NCBI GenBank assembly: GCA_023144145.1
Contig: JAGLGG010000010.1
Coordinates: forward strand, 1 to 12,379
Origin: Anaerolineales bacterium
GTDB lineage: Bacteria; Chloroflexota; Anaerolineae; Anaerolineales; E44-bin32
DNA length: 12,379 nucleotides
Direction of reading: 5' to 3'
Shown here: positions 1 through 7,565 of the stretch, piece by piece
How the letters are laid out: the number at the start of each line of letters is the position of its first letter
Numbering within the stretch: the first letter of the stretch is position 1
The notes under the pieces: generated by a model
Told to the model about the DNA's origin: nothing
What the model saw: the letters and a program-made list of their open reading frames with translations, nothing else
Database searches by the model: none
Made by a program: the position numbers and the translations under genes

Positions 1-9
1 CTGGTTGGT

Positions 10-522
10 TTGAGTGAAGCAGATCGATCTACGCGCTTTCGTAATCTTTCATGGTCTGCCATAGGGATGACTCTCATCTACCTGTATGCTCGCATAACCG
101 GCAGTGCGACTGATTACGATCGCCTACCGCTGCCTTTCAGTGAACCCGTACTCGTGTTCTTGGAGTGGGCTTGGTGGGTATGTATCGGAGCGGTTGTCAG
201 GGGGTTGACGACGATTGGACGAACGCTTTATAAGGGGGTTGGTCTCGAGATCCTCAGGAACATTCACTGGCCAAGCGCACTCATTGTAGGGGTAAGCTCT
301 GGCTTGCTCGTTTCACTATTCACTATTTCTGATATCACGCTTGGAATTAATATTGAATTCGCTTCTCTAAACTGGAATACCACTCGTTTTTCTACTGTGC
401 CGTTCGTCGTTATTGCATTTGGGCTTGGCTTTCATGCCAGGCTATTAACTGAGTGGATTATTCAGGGCGCGCGCAGCGCTAGTAAGTTAATCAAGACTAG
501 CATGCGTGTATCCAGTAAGTGA
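10..522 (+). CDS. four-helix membrane protein, paralogue of the next gene
   Basis: A 170-residue protein of unknown function with about four hydrophobic segments (residues 13-29, 46-68, 88-106, 129-147) and a short basic C-terminal tail, so an inner-membrane location is likely. The last helix carries A136-F-G-L-G-F-H-A-R144-L-L-T-E, closely matching A-F-L-L-G-F-Y-N-R-L-A-K-E in the next gene. Helix spacing is also alike, and both proteins have L-E-W at the start of helix 2, so I read the two as diverged paralogues. The TTG start at 10 is only a guess: the frame stays open to the left edge, no ribosome site can be judged there, and the gene may begin outside the window. The next gene's ribosome site begins 14 bases after this stop, consistent with one operon. 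I do not recognise a named family. Confidence 0.6.
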   Translation: MSEADRSTRFRNLSWSAIGMTLIYLYARITGSATDYDRLPLPFSEPVLVFLEWAWWVCIGAVVRGLTTIGRTLYKGVGLEILRNIHWPSALIVGVSSGLLVSLFTISDITLGINIEFASLNWNTTRFSTVPFVVIAFGLGFHARLLTEWIIQGARSASKLIKTSMRVSSK

Positions 523-535
523 GAATAGGTCTGAT

Positions 536-543
536 AAGGAGGG
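536..543 (+). promoter_or_regulatory. Shine-Dalgarno site fixing the start at 549
   Basis: AAGGAGGG lies five bases before ATG 549. This is the strongest ribosome site in this part of the window. It favours 549 over the in-frame GTG at 519, which overlaps the previous stop and would place the SD inside the gene. Confidence 0.75.
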
Positions 544-548
544 TTTCG

Positions 549-1178
549 ATGATGATAGCCAAGAAAACAGTTGAGGGAACGAACGGAGATATCGCCAAGC
601 AGCTTTTCCAAACGTTCACAATCGTGGTTGTGATCGCATTTCTGGGGGAGGTGCTTCTTCGAGCGACGCCCTCTTTTATGGAGGGTTTTAAGGAGAAACG
701 ATGGCTTGAATGGTTGCTTGTCAGTATCGTCGGAGTCTCGACATACCTGCTATGGAATATTTCAACATGGGTAAAGAGCCCGAAAGCTGACTTTGAGAAA
801 TACCGACTCTGGTACTTTTCCACGGCTATAAAAGGGCCGATGGTCGCATTGGTGGTGATGCTCGGGCTTACACACCTAAATATTCAGTTTCAGATCCCTC
901 TACCAGCTACACAAGAGGTAGTCACATCGGAATCGGGTATGGACGAGCAGGGTCGTGAGGGAAATCAGATTCAGCCCACAGAAACGCGAACGCTGGACTT
1001 CGGTATCAATTTTACTGAAGCAAGTGAGACGGTTCTCCTGGTAGTTGCCTTTCTGCTAGGCTTCTATAATCGTCTTGCGAAAGAAGTACTGAATAGCTTC
1101 GCGCGGTATATCTTCAAAGATGCGTACAAAAAGGCGTACGCAAAAGAGGAGAATGTTCGGCAAGATACGAAACGATAA
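549..1178 (+). CDS. four-helix membrane protein with acidic/polar loop
   Basis: A 209-residue protein with hydrophobic segments near residues 20-38, 53-71, 94-112 and 159-177. A polar, acidic loop (about 120-150) separates helices 3 and 4, and the tail is strongly charged with many Lys, Glu and Arg. The last helix holds A167-F-L-L-G171-F-Y-N-R175-L, shared with the gene just upstream. No catalytic motif is visible. It probably sits in the cytoplasmic membrane with its charged tail in the cytosol. The start at 549 rests on an excellent SD; a second ATG follows at once at 552. Paralogous membrane proteins beside a peptidase/hydrolase cassette could be membrane-acting partners, but that is inference from neighbourhood only. 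The function is not recognised. Confidence 0.7.
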   Translation: MMIAKKTVEGTNGDIAKQLFQTFTIVVVIAFLGEVLLRATPSFMEGFKEKRWLEWLLVSIVGVSTYLLWNISTWVKSPKADFEKYRLWYFSTAIKGPMVALVVMLGLTHLNIQFQIPLPATQEVVTSESGMDEQGREGNQIQPTETRTLDFGINFTEASETVLLVVAFLLGFYNRLAKEVLNSFARYIFKDAYKKAYAKEENVRQDTKR

Positions 1179-1207
1179 TGTAGCGGAATAATCATTCTAC
1201 TTGCTCT

Positions 1208-1457
1208 ATGATCGAGGTTCCTTTGTTTTTATTGATCAATGTTGTGTCACTTCTTGGGGTATTGGTGATGAAGAATATTTCTCAATACTCAATTCCCAGA
1301 TACGACAGGGTAATATGGCGGAGTAAAGGCTTTATCTCGTCGTTTAAGAGAGAAGTATCTACGCAAGATTACTCAATTCATCTTTAGATGTATTTGCGAA
1401 GAAACATACAAACAGGAGATTGGCAAGTATGAAGAAGAGGGAAAGTCGAAGGAGTGA
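1208..1457 (+). pseudogene. possible frameshifted third small membrane protein
   Basis: The 350-base gap before the peptidase contains two abutting reading frames that make sense only together. An ATG at 1208 opens 59 codons, with a hydrophobic stretch (VPLFLLINVVSLLGVLV) followed by a basic segment, ending at TAG 1385. From about 1350 the frame shifted by one base reads EKYLRKITQFIFRC and then a Glu/Lys-rich tail, ending at TGA 1455. The joined product would have a helix plus a charged tail similar in style to the C-terminus of the gene upstream (RYIFKDAYKKAY). There is no good SD before 1208. I infer a decayed or mis-sequenced small membrane gene. Chance open frames remain possible. The rest of the gap (1458-1529) shows nothing clear. 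Confidence 0.35.
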
Positions 1458-1529
1458 ATATTAATCTCTTTTAAGGATTCACCTGCAGTCACCAATATTC
1501 ATTTCGTTTAGTAATAATGGGGTGCGAAT

Positions 1530-3470
1530 ATGCCTGATCTTGAACGGGATATCACGAAAGATCAACTCTTTAAACTCTTCCAAAAACAATTTTCGGCGGA
1601 GGAACAGCGCGCGCTTCTTCGTGATAAGCTGCGCAAATCCACTCGGTTAAACCTATATGAGATTTCACCTTATTTGAGAGAGAGAACAAGGGAAGAGTTG
1701 GGTGTTTACCTTAAAGATGTGTATGTGTATTTACAAGATCCATTGGTGGCAACGATCAACCCTGATATTGGGATCAGGCCCGTAAAGGTTAGGTGGGAAC
1801 CGGGCCTTATTGACGGTCCTACAAGTGCTAGATTGGCGGTTGTCGACTACAACATCGATTCGGGGTGTTTATACCCATGTGCTCTTTGGAATAAGACAGA
1901 GATGCGATTCGAAGGGCCAGATGATCAACCGTTAGGGCTTGACCAGAGTAATTCGTTCCAATTTCATCAGGTATGTGTGTGGGCGATAGTCCAAAGTGTA
2001 TTAGATATCTACGAATCGCCCTTTGCGCTTGGTCGTCCCATTCCATGGGGAACTGATGGGCATCGATTGATAATCGTTCCACATGCCGGGTTTGGAGAGA
2101 ACGCTTACTATGACAGGCGCAGCAAATCGTTACAGTTTTATTATTACGGCACAACGAGCGCACTGAAATTCACATGCCTTTCTCATGATATCGTTGCGCA
2201 TGAAACTGGACACGCGATTCTTGACGGCATTCGACCCTATTATTACGATTACACTTCGGTTCAGACAGCGGCGTTTCACGAGTTCATCGCTGATCTTACA
2301 GCCATTTTGTCTGCGCTCAGGAACAACGATATTCGCAGACAAACTGGGATAGAGACCAAAGGTGATCTTTCGCTTGACAACGTTATAAATGCCATTGCTG
2401 AGGAGTTTGGAGAGCACCTAACAGGTGTGAAAAAACTCCGCGATGCGAAGAATCCCCTCACAATGCAGAATATTAGAGGATATGACAGCCCACACCATTG
2501 TTCTCAAGTACTCACCGGAGCAGTCTATGATATTCTGGAGGAGATCACCCTCAATTACTTGAAAGGGGAAGATAGCCCAAAAACGCCACCATTAACAGCA
2601 CTCTGGTGGGCTACACAACGGATATTCAGAATGGCACTCCAGCCGATTGACCTTTGTCCCCCTGTTGACATTCAGTTTATCGACTACGCAAAAGCCGTCT
2701 TGCACAATTTCGCAATCACTGAGCCTGCTGACTCTCCTAAAAGAGGTTACTATGACCAATTAATTCGGCGCGTATTCCATGAGCGTAAGCTCTGTGAAAA
2801 ACCCCTAAAGAAATGTGAGAAGCATCCTGAAGAATGTCATCTCCGCCTGGAAGAGCCTCCCAGTCGATGGGATATTTATCACGATATTGAGTCAATCTCT
2901 CAATCACATACAAGCGCATACTACTTCTTGCACGATAACCGGCGTAGATTAAAGATACCACTTGACCAAGACATTTTCGTTTCGGAAGTCTACGAAACGA
3001 ATAAATACACTAGAGGAGCGAGGAGATTGCCGCGAGAAATCGTCATTCAATATATTTGGCGCGAGGAATTTAAACTTGAGGGTTCGAGATTTGGTAGTTT
3101 GGAAGGGAGAAATGCAGAACTTCTTTGCGGTGGAACCCTCGTATTGGATGGTCGCGGGAATATTATCTCTTGGTTACATAAACCGGGCATGGACAGCGCT
3201 GAAGGAATAAAACGTCGGGAGAATCTGGAAAACCATATTGCTAGGCAGATTGAATTACGAACGATTGGCATTAAGGGAGAAATGGAAGTTGATGTATTTG
3301 GTCCATGGACATCACCGGTTGTCGCCGAGGAACAAGTTGGCGCGTTGAGGTTAGAGCTTACTCCGCATATACGGAACACGATCTATATGAGTCCGGATGA
3401 AATCGAGAAAGATATCGAGGATAAGCGGGAATCAAGTTGGAGAGAAGAAGAATGGACAATGAACTTTTAA
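1530..3470 (+). CDS. cytoplasmic thermolysin-like (gluzincin) zinc metallopeptidase
   Basis: A 646-residue protein without signal peptide or membrane helix. The zinc site is H224-E225-T-G-H228, and the likely third ligand is E251 in AFHEFIAD, equivalent to the Asn-Glu-x-x-Ser-Asp box of thermolysin (family M4). Other thermolysin landmarks appear in order: N191-A-Y-Y-D before the zinc helix (compare Asn-Ala-Phe) and H322-H323-C-S-Q-V-L-T-G after it, matching the catalytic His segment. The enzyme is therefore probably active and hydrolyses peptide bonds. Unlike secreted M4 enzymes it has no leader or propeptide. It has instead a helical N-terminus (about 1-75) of unknown role and a C-terminal region of some 250 residues, including a Cys/His-bearing stretch (C422, C429, C436) that I cannot assign. 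The start is ATG 1530, with only a weak GGGGTG before it. The gene overlaps the next by 19 bases, indicating coupled expression. Confidence 0.8.
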   Translation: MPDLERDITKDQLFKLFQKQFSAEEQRALLRDKLRKSTRLNLYEISPYLRERTREELGVYLKDVYVYLQDPLVATINPDIGIRPVKVRWEPGLIDGPTSARLAVVDYNIDSGCLYPCALWNKTEMRFEGPDDQPLGLDQSNSFQFHQVCVWAIVQSVLDIYESPFALGRPIPWGTDGHRLIIVPHAGFGENAYYDRRSKSLQFYYYGTTSALKFTCLSHDIVAHETGHAILDGIRPYYYDYTSVQTAAFHEFIADLTAILSALRNNDIRRQTGIETKGDLSLDNVINAIAEEFGEHLTGVKKLRDAKNPLTMQNIRGYDSPHHCSQVLTGAVYDILEEITLNYLKGEDSPKTPPLTALWWATQRIFRMALQPIDLCPPVDIQFIDYAKAVLHNFAITEPADSPKRGYYDQLIRRVFHERKLCEKPLKKCEKHPEECHLRLEEPPSRWDIYHDIESISQSHTSAYYFLHDNRRRLKIPLDQDIFVSEVYETNKYTRGARRLPREIVIQYIWREEFKLEGSRFGSLEGRNAELLCGGTLVLDGRGNIISWLHKPGMDSAEGIKRRENLENHIARQIELRTIGIKGEMEVDVFGPWTSPVVAEEQVGALRLELTPHIRNTIYMSPDEIEKDIEDKRESSWREEEWTMNF

Positions 3471-4834
3471 TCCGGATCTACGATGTGGGCCTAGGGGATT
3501 GTATATACATACGAATCCCGGATAAAAACGAACACCGACATGTCCTCATTGATTGCGGGAATATTTATGGAAAAAAGGATCTGCTTCATGGGGCTCTATC
3601 GGATTTGAGGGATAACCTTCTTCCATCCGAGAATGACGGATTATGCCGATTGGATCTACTTGTCGTTACTCATCCACATAAGGATCACATTGCGGCCTTT
3701 GATCTGAATGCGGTGTGGTTTGAGAACCTTCACATCAGCAATATATGGCTCAGTGTTGGGATGGACCCGGAGCACGAACAAGCGGAAACTTACAACCAAT
3801 TACATTCCCTTGCAGAAAAAAAGTTACTCGATTTATCTCAGGTTTCTCTGAACCCTGCGTTTGATGGTTTAGTAAGAGAGTTGCTCGGGGCAAGCGGCTA
3901 TCAGAATAAAGATGCATTGGACTTGCTAAGAGAGAAGCTCCCGGATAGCAACCAGTTACAGAAGGGCGAAAGTTTCTTGTTTGTACATGATAAATCACCA
4001 CAGAATAAGCTTGACATCTTCAGCGATTCAACAACTAAATTCCGCGTTATTGCCCCGGTCAAAGACATTGATGGAGAGTATCTAGGTAGGGCGGACGAGG
4101 AGATACTAACCTCTTTAGTGAACAACGCTCAGGGATTGGCCGATCTTCACAACGAGTATTCCCACGGAGATTCGAAGGATCTTGCCGACCAGTGGAGTGA
4201 TCCTATAAACCATCCTCAAAACATCAGTAATAGGGATTTCCGGAGGCTGCGTTCCAGGATGATGAACAATGCTCTTGCCTTCGTGCTGAAGGAAGGTGAA
4301 TTGGTGAATAATACTAGCGTTGTGCTGCTACTTGAATGGCGTGGTAAGCGGCTGCTATTCACTGGTGATGCACAATTCCGAAAAAGGAGATATCAAAAAG
4401 GAAAGCGCAATGGAAGTTGGAACGTTATGTGGCACTATCACAGAGATCTCCTCAATCAACCAGTTGATTTCTTAAAAGTTGGACATCACGGAAGCCACAA
4501 TGCAACCCCTTGGGTACCTGAGGAAGGACATGAGATAAATGATATCTTGGATTCGTTGGTTCCGATGGACGAAAAGAAGACGAAAGTCGTGGTCTCAACT
4601 GCGCGCTATAAGGCATCCAGTTATAGAACGATCCCAGACAAATTATTAATGATGGAGCTGGGAAAACGTATCGAAGATGTGCGTGATTACAATGAGAGTG
4701 TTGAATACGATACAGCTGAATTTGAGGATTATATTGTTCCTGCGGATCAGGCGCAGCCGCCGCGCACAGATCTGGAATATCAAATTACAAATAATCCGGA
4801 ACAGAACTACATCAACGTGAAAATAGCTCCATGA
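3452..4834 (+). CDS. ComEC/Rec2-type metallo-beta-lactamase-fold hydrolase (long form)
   Basis: A 460-residue protein with the MBL signature of the ComEC C-terminal domain. Motifs in order are D11-V-G-L-G-D16 near the N-terminus, H74-P-H76-K-D78-H79 (metal-binding HxHxDH), T304-G305-D306 and V343-G-H345-H346-G-S. It is expected to be a soluble two-metal phosphodiesterase or nuclease-like hydrolase; ComEC-type domains are thought to degrade DNA, but the substrate here is unknown. The HxHxDH to GD distance is about 230 residues. The second MBL protein in this cassette has about 110, so this one carries a large insertion (roughly residues 100-285), perhaps for specificity. ATG 3452 is chosen because GGAGAG lies about nine bases upstream; an in-frame TTG at 3437 is less likely. 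It overlaps the peptidase gene, supporting a shared job. It has no membrane channel domain, unlike true ComEC. Confidence 0.85.
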   Translation: MDNELLIRIYDVGLGDCIYIRIPDKNEHRHVLIDCGNIYGKKDLLHGALSDLRDNLLPSENDGLCRLDLLVVTHPHKDHIAAFDLNAVWFENLHISNIWLSVGMDPEHEQAETYNQLHSLAEKKLLDLSQVSLNPAFDGLVRELLGASGYQNKDALDLLREKLPDSNQLQKGESFLFVHDKSPQNKLDIFSDSTTKFRVIAPVKDIDGEYLGRADEEILTSLVNNAQGLADLHNEYSHGDSKDLADQWSDPINHPQNISNRDFRRLRSRMMNNALAFVLKEGELVNNTSVVLLLEWRGKRLLFTGDAQFRKRRYQKGKRNGSWNVMWHYHRDLLNQPVDFLKVGHHGSHNATPWVPEEGHEINDILDSLVPMDEKKTKVVVSTARYKASSYRTIPDKLLMMELGKRIEDVRDYNESVEYDTAEFEDYIVPADQAQPPRTDLEYQITNNPEQNYINVKIAP

Positions 4835-4942
4835 CCTAGCTCAGGAGCCTAAAGGGTGAATAACACTTATAGACATTGATAGCAACTAGGCTTGATATCC
4901 TGGTTATCAGCATTTGCTCCTTTCGTACCATTCCTAGAAGGG

Positions 4943-4960
4943 ATCAATACAAGAATTGAT
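4943..4960. repeat. short inverted repeat in the gap before the unknown gene
   Basis: ATCAAT and ATTGAT are perfect 6-base arms around a 6-base centre, extendable in RNA by one G-U and one G-C pair. It sits in the 183-base gap between the first MBL gene and the next gene, about 60 bases before that gene's start. It could be an operator or a weak hairpin; chance is also possible. Nothing else clear is seen in this gap. Confidence 0.2.
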
Positions 4961-5017
4961 TCATTGTGGAGGATATTAACAACATTCCATTTCTGAATAG
5001 ATAGGGAGATCAATAAG

Positions 5018-5680
5018 ATGAAAAGGAAAACCGGTCCCGGTATTGAAGATGGGAAGCAGATGGGTAACGTTGAATCTTCATTAAGGAAAAGCCTTAGGAA
5101 GAGTGGCGACGGAGATCCGATATATGAAGGAGTAATCACAGAACTCGATAACTTCGTAGAGTTGATTTGCTCTGATTACTCTATCCGAAGATGGTACATC
5201 AGCAGAATATTCGGTGAAGACGGTAAAGGACAGTATGTTGATTTGTTTTTTTCAAATATGACTCAAGAAGGCATCAAGGAGTTTGAGGGAAAATCAAAGA
5301 ATGAAATAAAGGAAATAAAATACGACAACCCCTTGTGGTGGGAGGATGAACAATATGATTTACAGGTTCATCTTTCTTTATCCGACTTTAAGAAATTTCT
5401 TAAAGAATATAGCATCTATGAAGAAAGCCAGCCTCTTGATGAGGGCATGGTCTATCTTCAGATTCGCGAAGCAGATGAACCGCATTTTGTGCCGTATAGC
5501 TATCAGGCGCGGGAGTGGAATAGGCGACTTTATCGAGAGATTATTGGTTCCGAGGCCGCAGCGCCTGATGAAACAGACGAGGGGGATGATGGACCGGTCA
5601 ATGCTGTGAGCGGTGATGATGATCCCGAACCCATAATTACCCCGGGCGACTTAACTAGCGATGTTCTTCTGAAAGGGTGA
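5018..5680 (+). CDS. unrecognised soluble protein with acidic, disordered tail
   Basis: A 220-residue protein that I do not recognise. The N-terminal 35 residues are basic and probably flexible. The core (about 36-175) looks globular, with alternating strands and helices and aromatic clusters (RRWYISRIFG, NPLWWEDEQYD, YQAREWNRRLY). Residues 178-210 are rich in Asp, Glu, Pro and Gly and are probably disordered. There is no membrane segment or known catalytic motif. The start at 5018 has GGGAG nine bases upstream. Its stop lies only six bases before the start of the second MBL gene, so the two are surely co-transcribed. Its place between two MBL hydrolases suggests a partner, regulator or inhibitor, with the acidic tail perhaps mimicking nucleic acid or blocking a basic surface. 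That role is inference only. Confidence 0.65.
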   Translation: MKRKTGPGIEDGKQMGNVESSLRKSLRKSGDGDPIYEGVITELDNFVELICSDYSIRRWYISRIFGEDGKGQYVDLFFSNMTQEGIKEFEGKSKNEIKEIKYDNPLWWEDEQYDLQVHLSLSDFKKFLKEYSIYEESQPLDEGMVYLQIREADEPHFVPYSYQAREWNRRLYREIIGSEAAAPDETDEGDDGPVNAVSGDDDPEPIITPGDLTSDVLLKG

Positions 5681-5685
5681 ATGCC

Positions 5686-6696
5686 ATGCCGTTGGATAAC
5701 AAGAACTTGCTGAGGATCCATTTTGTCGACGTGGGCCATGGTGATGCCATCATTATGGAGTTTCCTGATTATGGCGGAAAGGCGCACTATGCGATTGTGG
5801 ATACCGGTCGCCCGGAGCTAAAATACCGCAATCGTGCGGCCGATTATTTAAATGAGTTGCTGGAAATTCGGGAGAAAAATGATTTCGAAATTGACTTCAT
5901 CTGCATTACGCATCCTCACGAGGATCACTACGGGGGAATGAAAACACTGCTTGAGCGTTACGGGGATGATTCGCAACCCACCGGCCACCGGATCCGACAA
6001 TTTTGGGATTGCGGTTTTAGAACCACTGCAAAGACATACAACGGACTGCTTGAAAAGGTTGCTGATGATCCACAGATTGTTTACACCAGGCTGGCCTCGG
6101 GCGCAGAGTATGAATTTGGCGATGTGAGAATATATATACTCGCGCCCTCGCTGGATTTACGAAATCGTTTCGACACGTTCGGGGTGGATCGAAACAACGC
6201 CTCGCTTATTCTTAAAGTAGCATACGGCAAGTCATCGGCTATCCTGTCCGGCGACGCACATTTCGATTCGTGGGGCAAGGTGGTGGAAGAATTTCCCAGA
6301 ACGACAAAAATCACTTACTTCAAGGATGCCCAGGTGGAGCGATCGGAGGGGCCGAATCAGTTGAAGTGCCAGCTGCTCAAGGTATCACATCATGGGAGCA
6401 AGCACGGGACAAGCCTCGAATACCTGGAGAAATTAAAGCCGATCGAGTTCGTTATAACGTGTGCTAAGGAGAGTTGGTACATGGCAAACAGGCCGGGCTG
6501 GGGCACCGAGTGGCCCCACCCATTAACCGATCACACAATTCATGTGGTGAGGGACAAGCCTCGCATCAGGTTATCTCATGAAGTTGGGAATATCGTTTAC
6601 AAGCTGGATGGTAAAAGTAAGCTGAGAGAACCCGAAACCTTTCATGGTGTGCCTGGCACTACAGCATTCAGATCTGGATTGAGCCAAGCTCTATGA
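5686..6696 (+). CDS. ComEC/Rec2-type metallo-beta-lactamase-fold hydrolase (short form)
   Basis: A 336-residue soluble MBL-fold protein. D15-V-G-H-G-D20, H76-P-H78-E-D80-H81 (HxHxDH), S188-G189-D190 and V233-S-H235-H236-G-S are all in the ComEC order and spacing, so both metal sites should be intact. It is likely a phosphodiesterase or nuclease-type hydrolase of unknown substrate. ATG 5686 is preferred because AAAGGG (5672-5677) lies eight bases before it; the in-frame GTG at 5677 overlaps the upstream stop and lacks an SD. It is the second MBL enzyme of the cassette, but differs clearly from the 460-residue one and has no long insertion, so this is not a recent duplication. Its stop overlaps a small frame (ATGA at 6693), which hints that the operon once continued. 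Confidence 0.85.
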   Translation: MPLDNKNLLRIHFVDVGHGDAIIMEFPDYGGKAHYAIVDTGRPELKYRNRAADYLNELLEIREKNDFEIDFICITHPHEDHYGGMKTLLERYGDDSQPTGHRIRQFWDCGFRTTAKTYNGLLEKVADDPQIVYTRLASGAEYEFGDVRIYILAPSLDLRNRFDTFGVDRNNASLILKVAYGKSSAILSGDAHFDSWGKVVEEFPRTTKITYFKDAQVERSEGPNQLKCQLLKVSHHGSKHGTSLEYLEKLKPIEFVITCAKESWYMANRPGWGTEWPHPLTDHTIHVVRDKPRIRLSHEVGNIVYKLDGKSKLREPETFHGVPGTTAFRSGLSQAL

Positions 6697-6785
6697 ATCC
6701 AATGTTAGCAAAGCGATGCCCCGGTATATGGGCAATGGAGTTCGCTCATGAGGTAATTCAGGAAACAGGGTACGAAACCCCGTGA
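6693..6785 (+). pseudogene. 30-codon frame overlapping the MBL stop; possible truncated gene start
   Basis: ATG 6693 overlaps the MBL stop codon as ATGA, the usual layout of a coupled operon gene. The frame gives about 30 residues (MNPMLAKRCPGIWAMEFAHE and a short remainder) and ends at TGA 6783. That stop overlaps a GTG (6782) opening a further 54 codons in another frame (to 6946), beginning VRLKGGQLGPGDRLIL. Both pieces look protein-like, and could be the broken start of a lost downstream gene. No SD is seen and I recognise neither piece. The evidence is weak. Confidence 0.25.
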
Positions 6786-7565
6786 GGCTGAAAGGCGGGC
6801 AATTAGGTCCCGGGGATCGTCTCATTCTGAAGACATATGGCGAGCAACCAGAATGTGTCCACCGTGCAGCCCAGAATAAGGTCTGGATCCAGTCTCATCT
6901 TGCTTGCGGCAGTTCTTGTCAGCTCAGCGAATGCGACTTCGTTTAATGTCCCCCGGCTATCTCATCGGAGGTCCGAAACCGCAGCGATTTCCCCGGTGTG
7001 TCCCTAAGGGCTGGAGATTGACCCCGAGGGGGTCCTGGCATAGCTTGGGGATGGCGAATCGCTTGAATGCGAGAATTCATTAAGGAAGAATTGGATAAAT
7101 ATTTTAGAAACAAAGGATCGTAAAATAACTAAGCGTATTTTCACCCAGTTGAAGCCCAGTTGATCTTTAGACCTTATGATTCTGACCGCTTCCGGATCAC
7201 AGCCTTGGCGACCTTGTCAGATTAATAGACGAATAATGTTTCGCTGGATCGGCACTAGTACACTGGGGCATCTGACTTCGTTTGGAGTCTTACCTGGCGT
7301 CTCAACTCGAAACCTTTATTAATCAAGTCGAGGCGTAGATGGGCAAGAAGATCTCTGAAGAAGCGGCAGGCATGCTCATTGTAAACGCTCAAAACTAGCT
7401 CGCGAGCATTGAGGGAGGATAATTGAATTAAGGCAAGGGATGGCGACGAGCACTCTTAACAAGCTCTTCGCCTTTCATTGCACAATGGCAAGGAAGTGAG
7501 ATTCTGTGAAGTTTAGTGATTGTACGAATAATCGGAAGCCCTTTCTTGGAATCCGATAGGGACAT
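6786..7565. other. gene-poor, apparently decayed stretch
   Basis: I find no convincing gene here on either strand, only short frames under about 60 codons. Visible structure: a perfect 6-base stem with a 3-base loop at 7020-7034 (GACCCC-gag-GGGGTC), and a ten-base stem with one mismatch at 7442-7472 followed by TTT. The second could be a weak terminator. A small frame at 6782-6946 is treated with the previous entry. There is no transposase, inverted terminal repeat or intron core that I can recognise. The stretch probably holds remains of lost genes, judging from the protein-like fragments at both its ends. Confidence 0.5.
7442..7472 (+). terminator. possible weak hairpin terminator
   Basis: GGCGA-C-GAGC pairs with GCTC-T-TCGCC around an 11-base loop and is followed by only TTT. 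It could end transcription, or be a structural relic. The lack of a real T tract keeps confidence low. Confidence 0.2.

Noticed and set aside
6786..7565. Group II intron or insertion-sequence remnant
   Set aside because: No domain V-like hairpin, reverse transcriptase, transposase or terminal repeats could be recognised.
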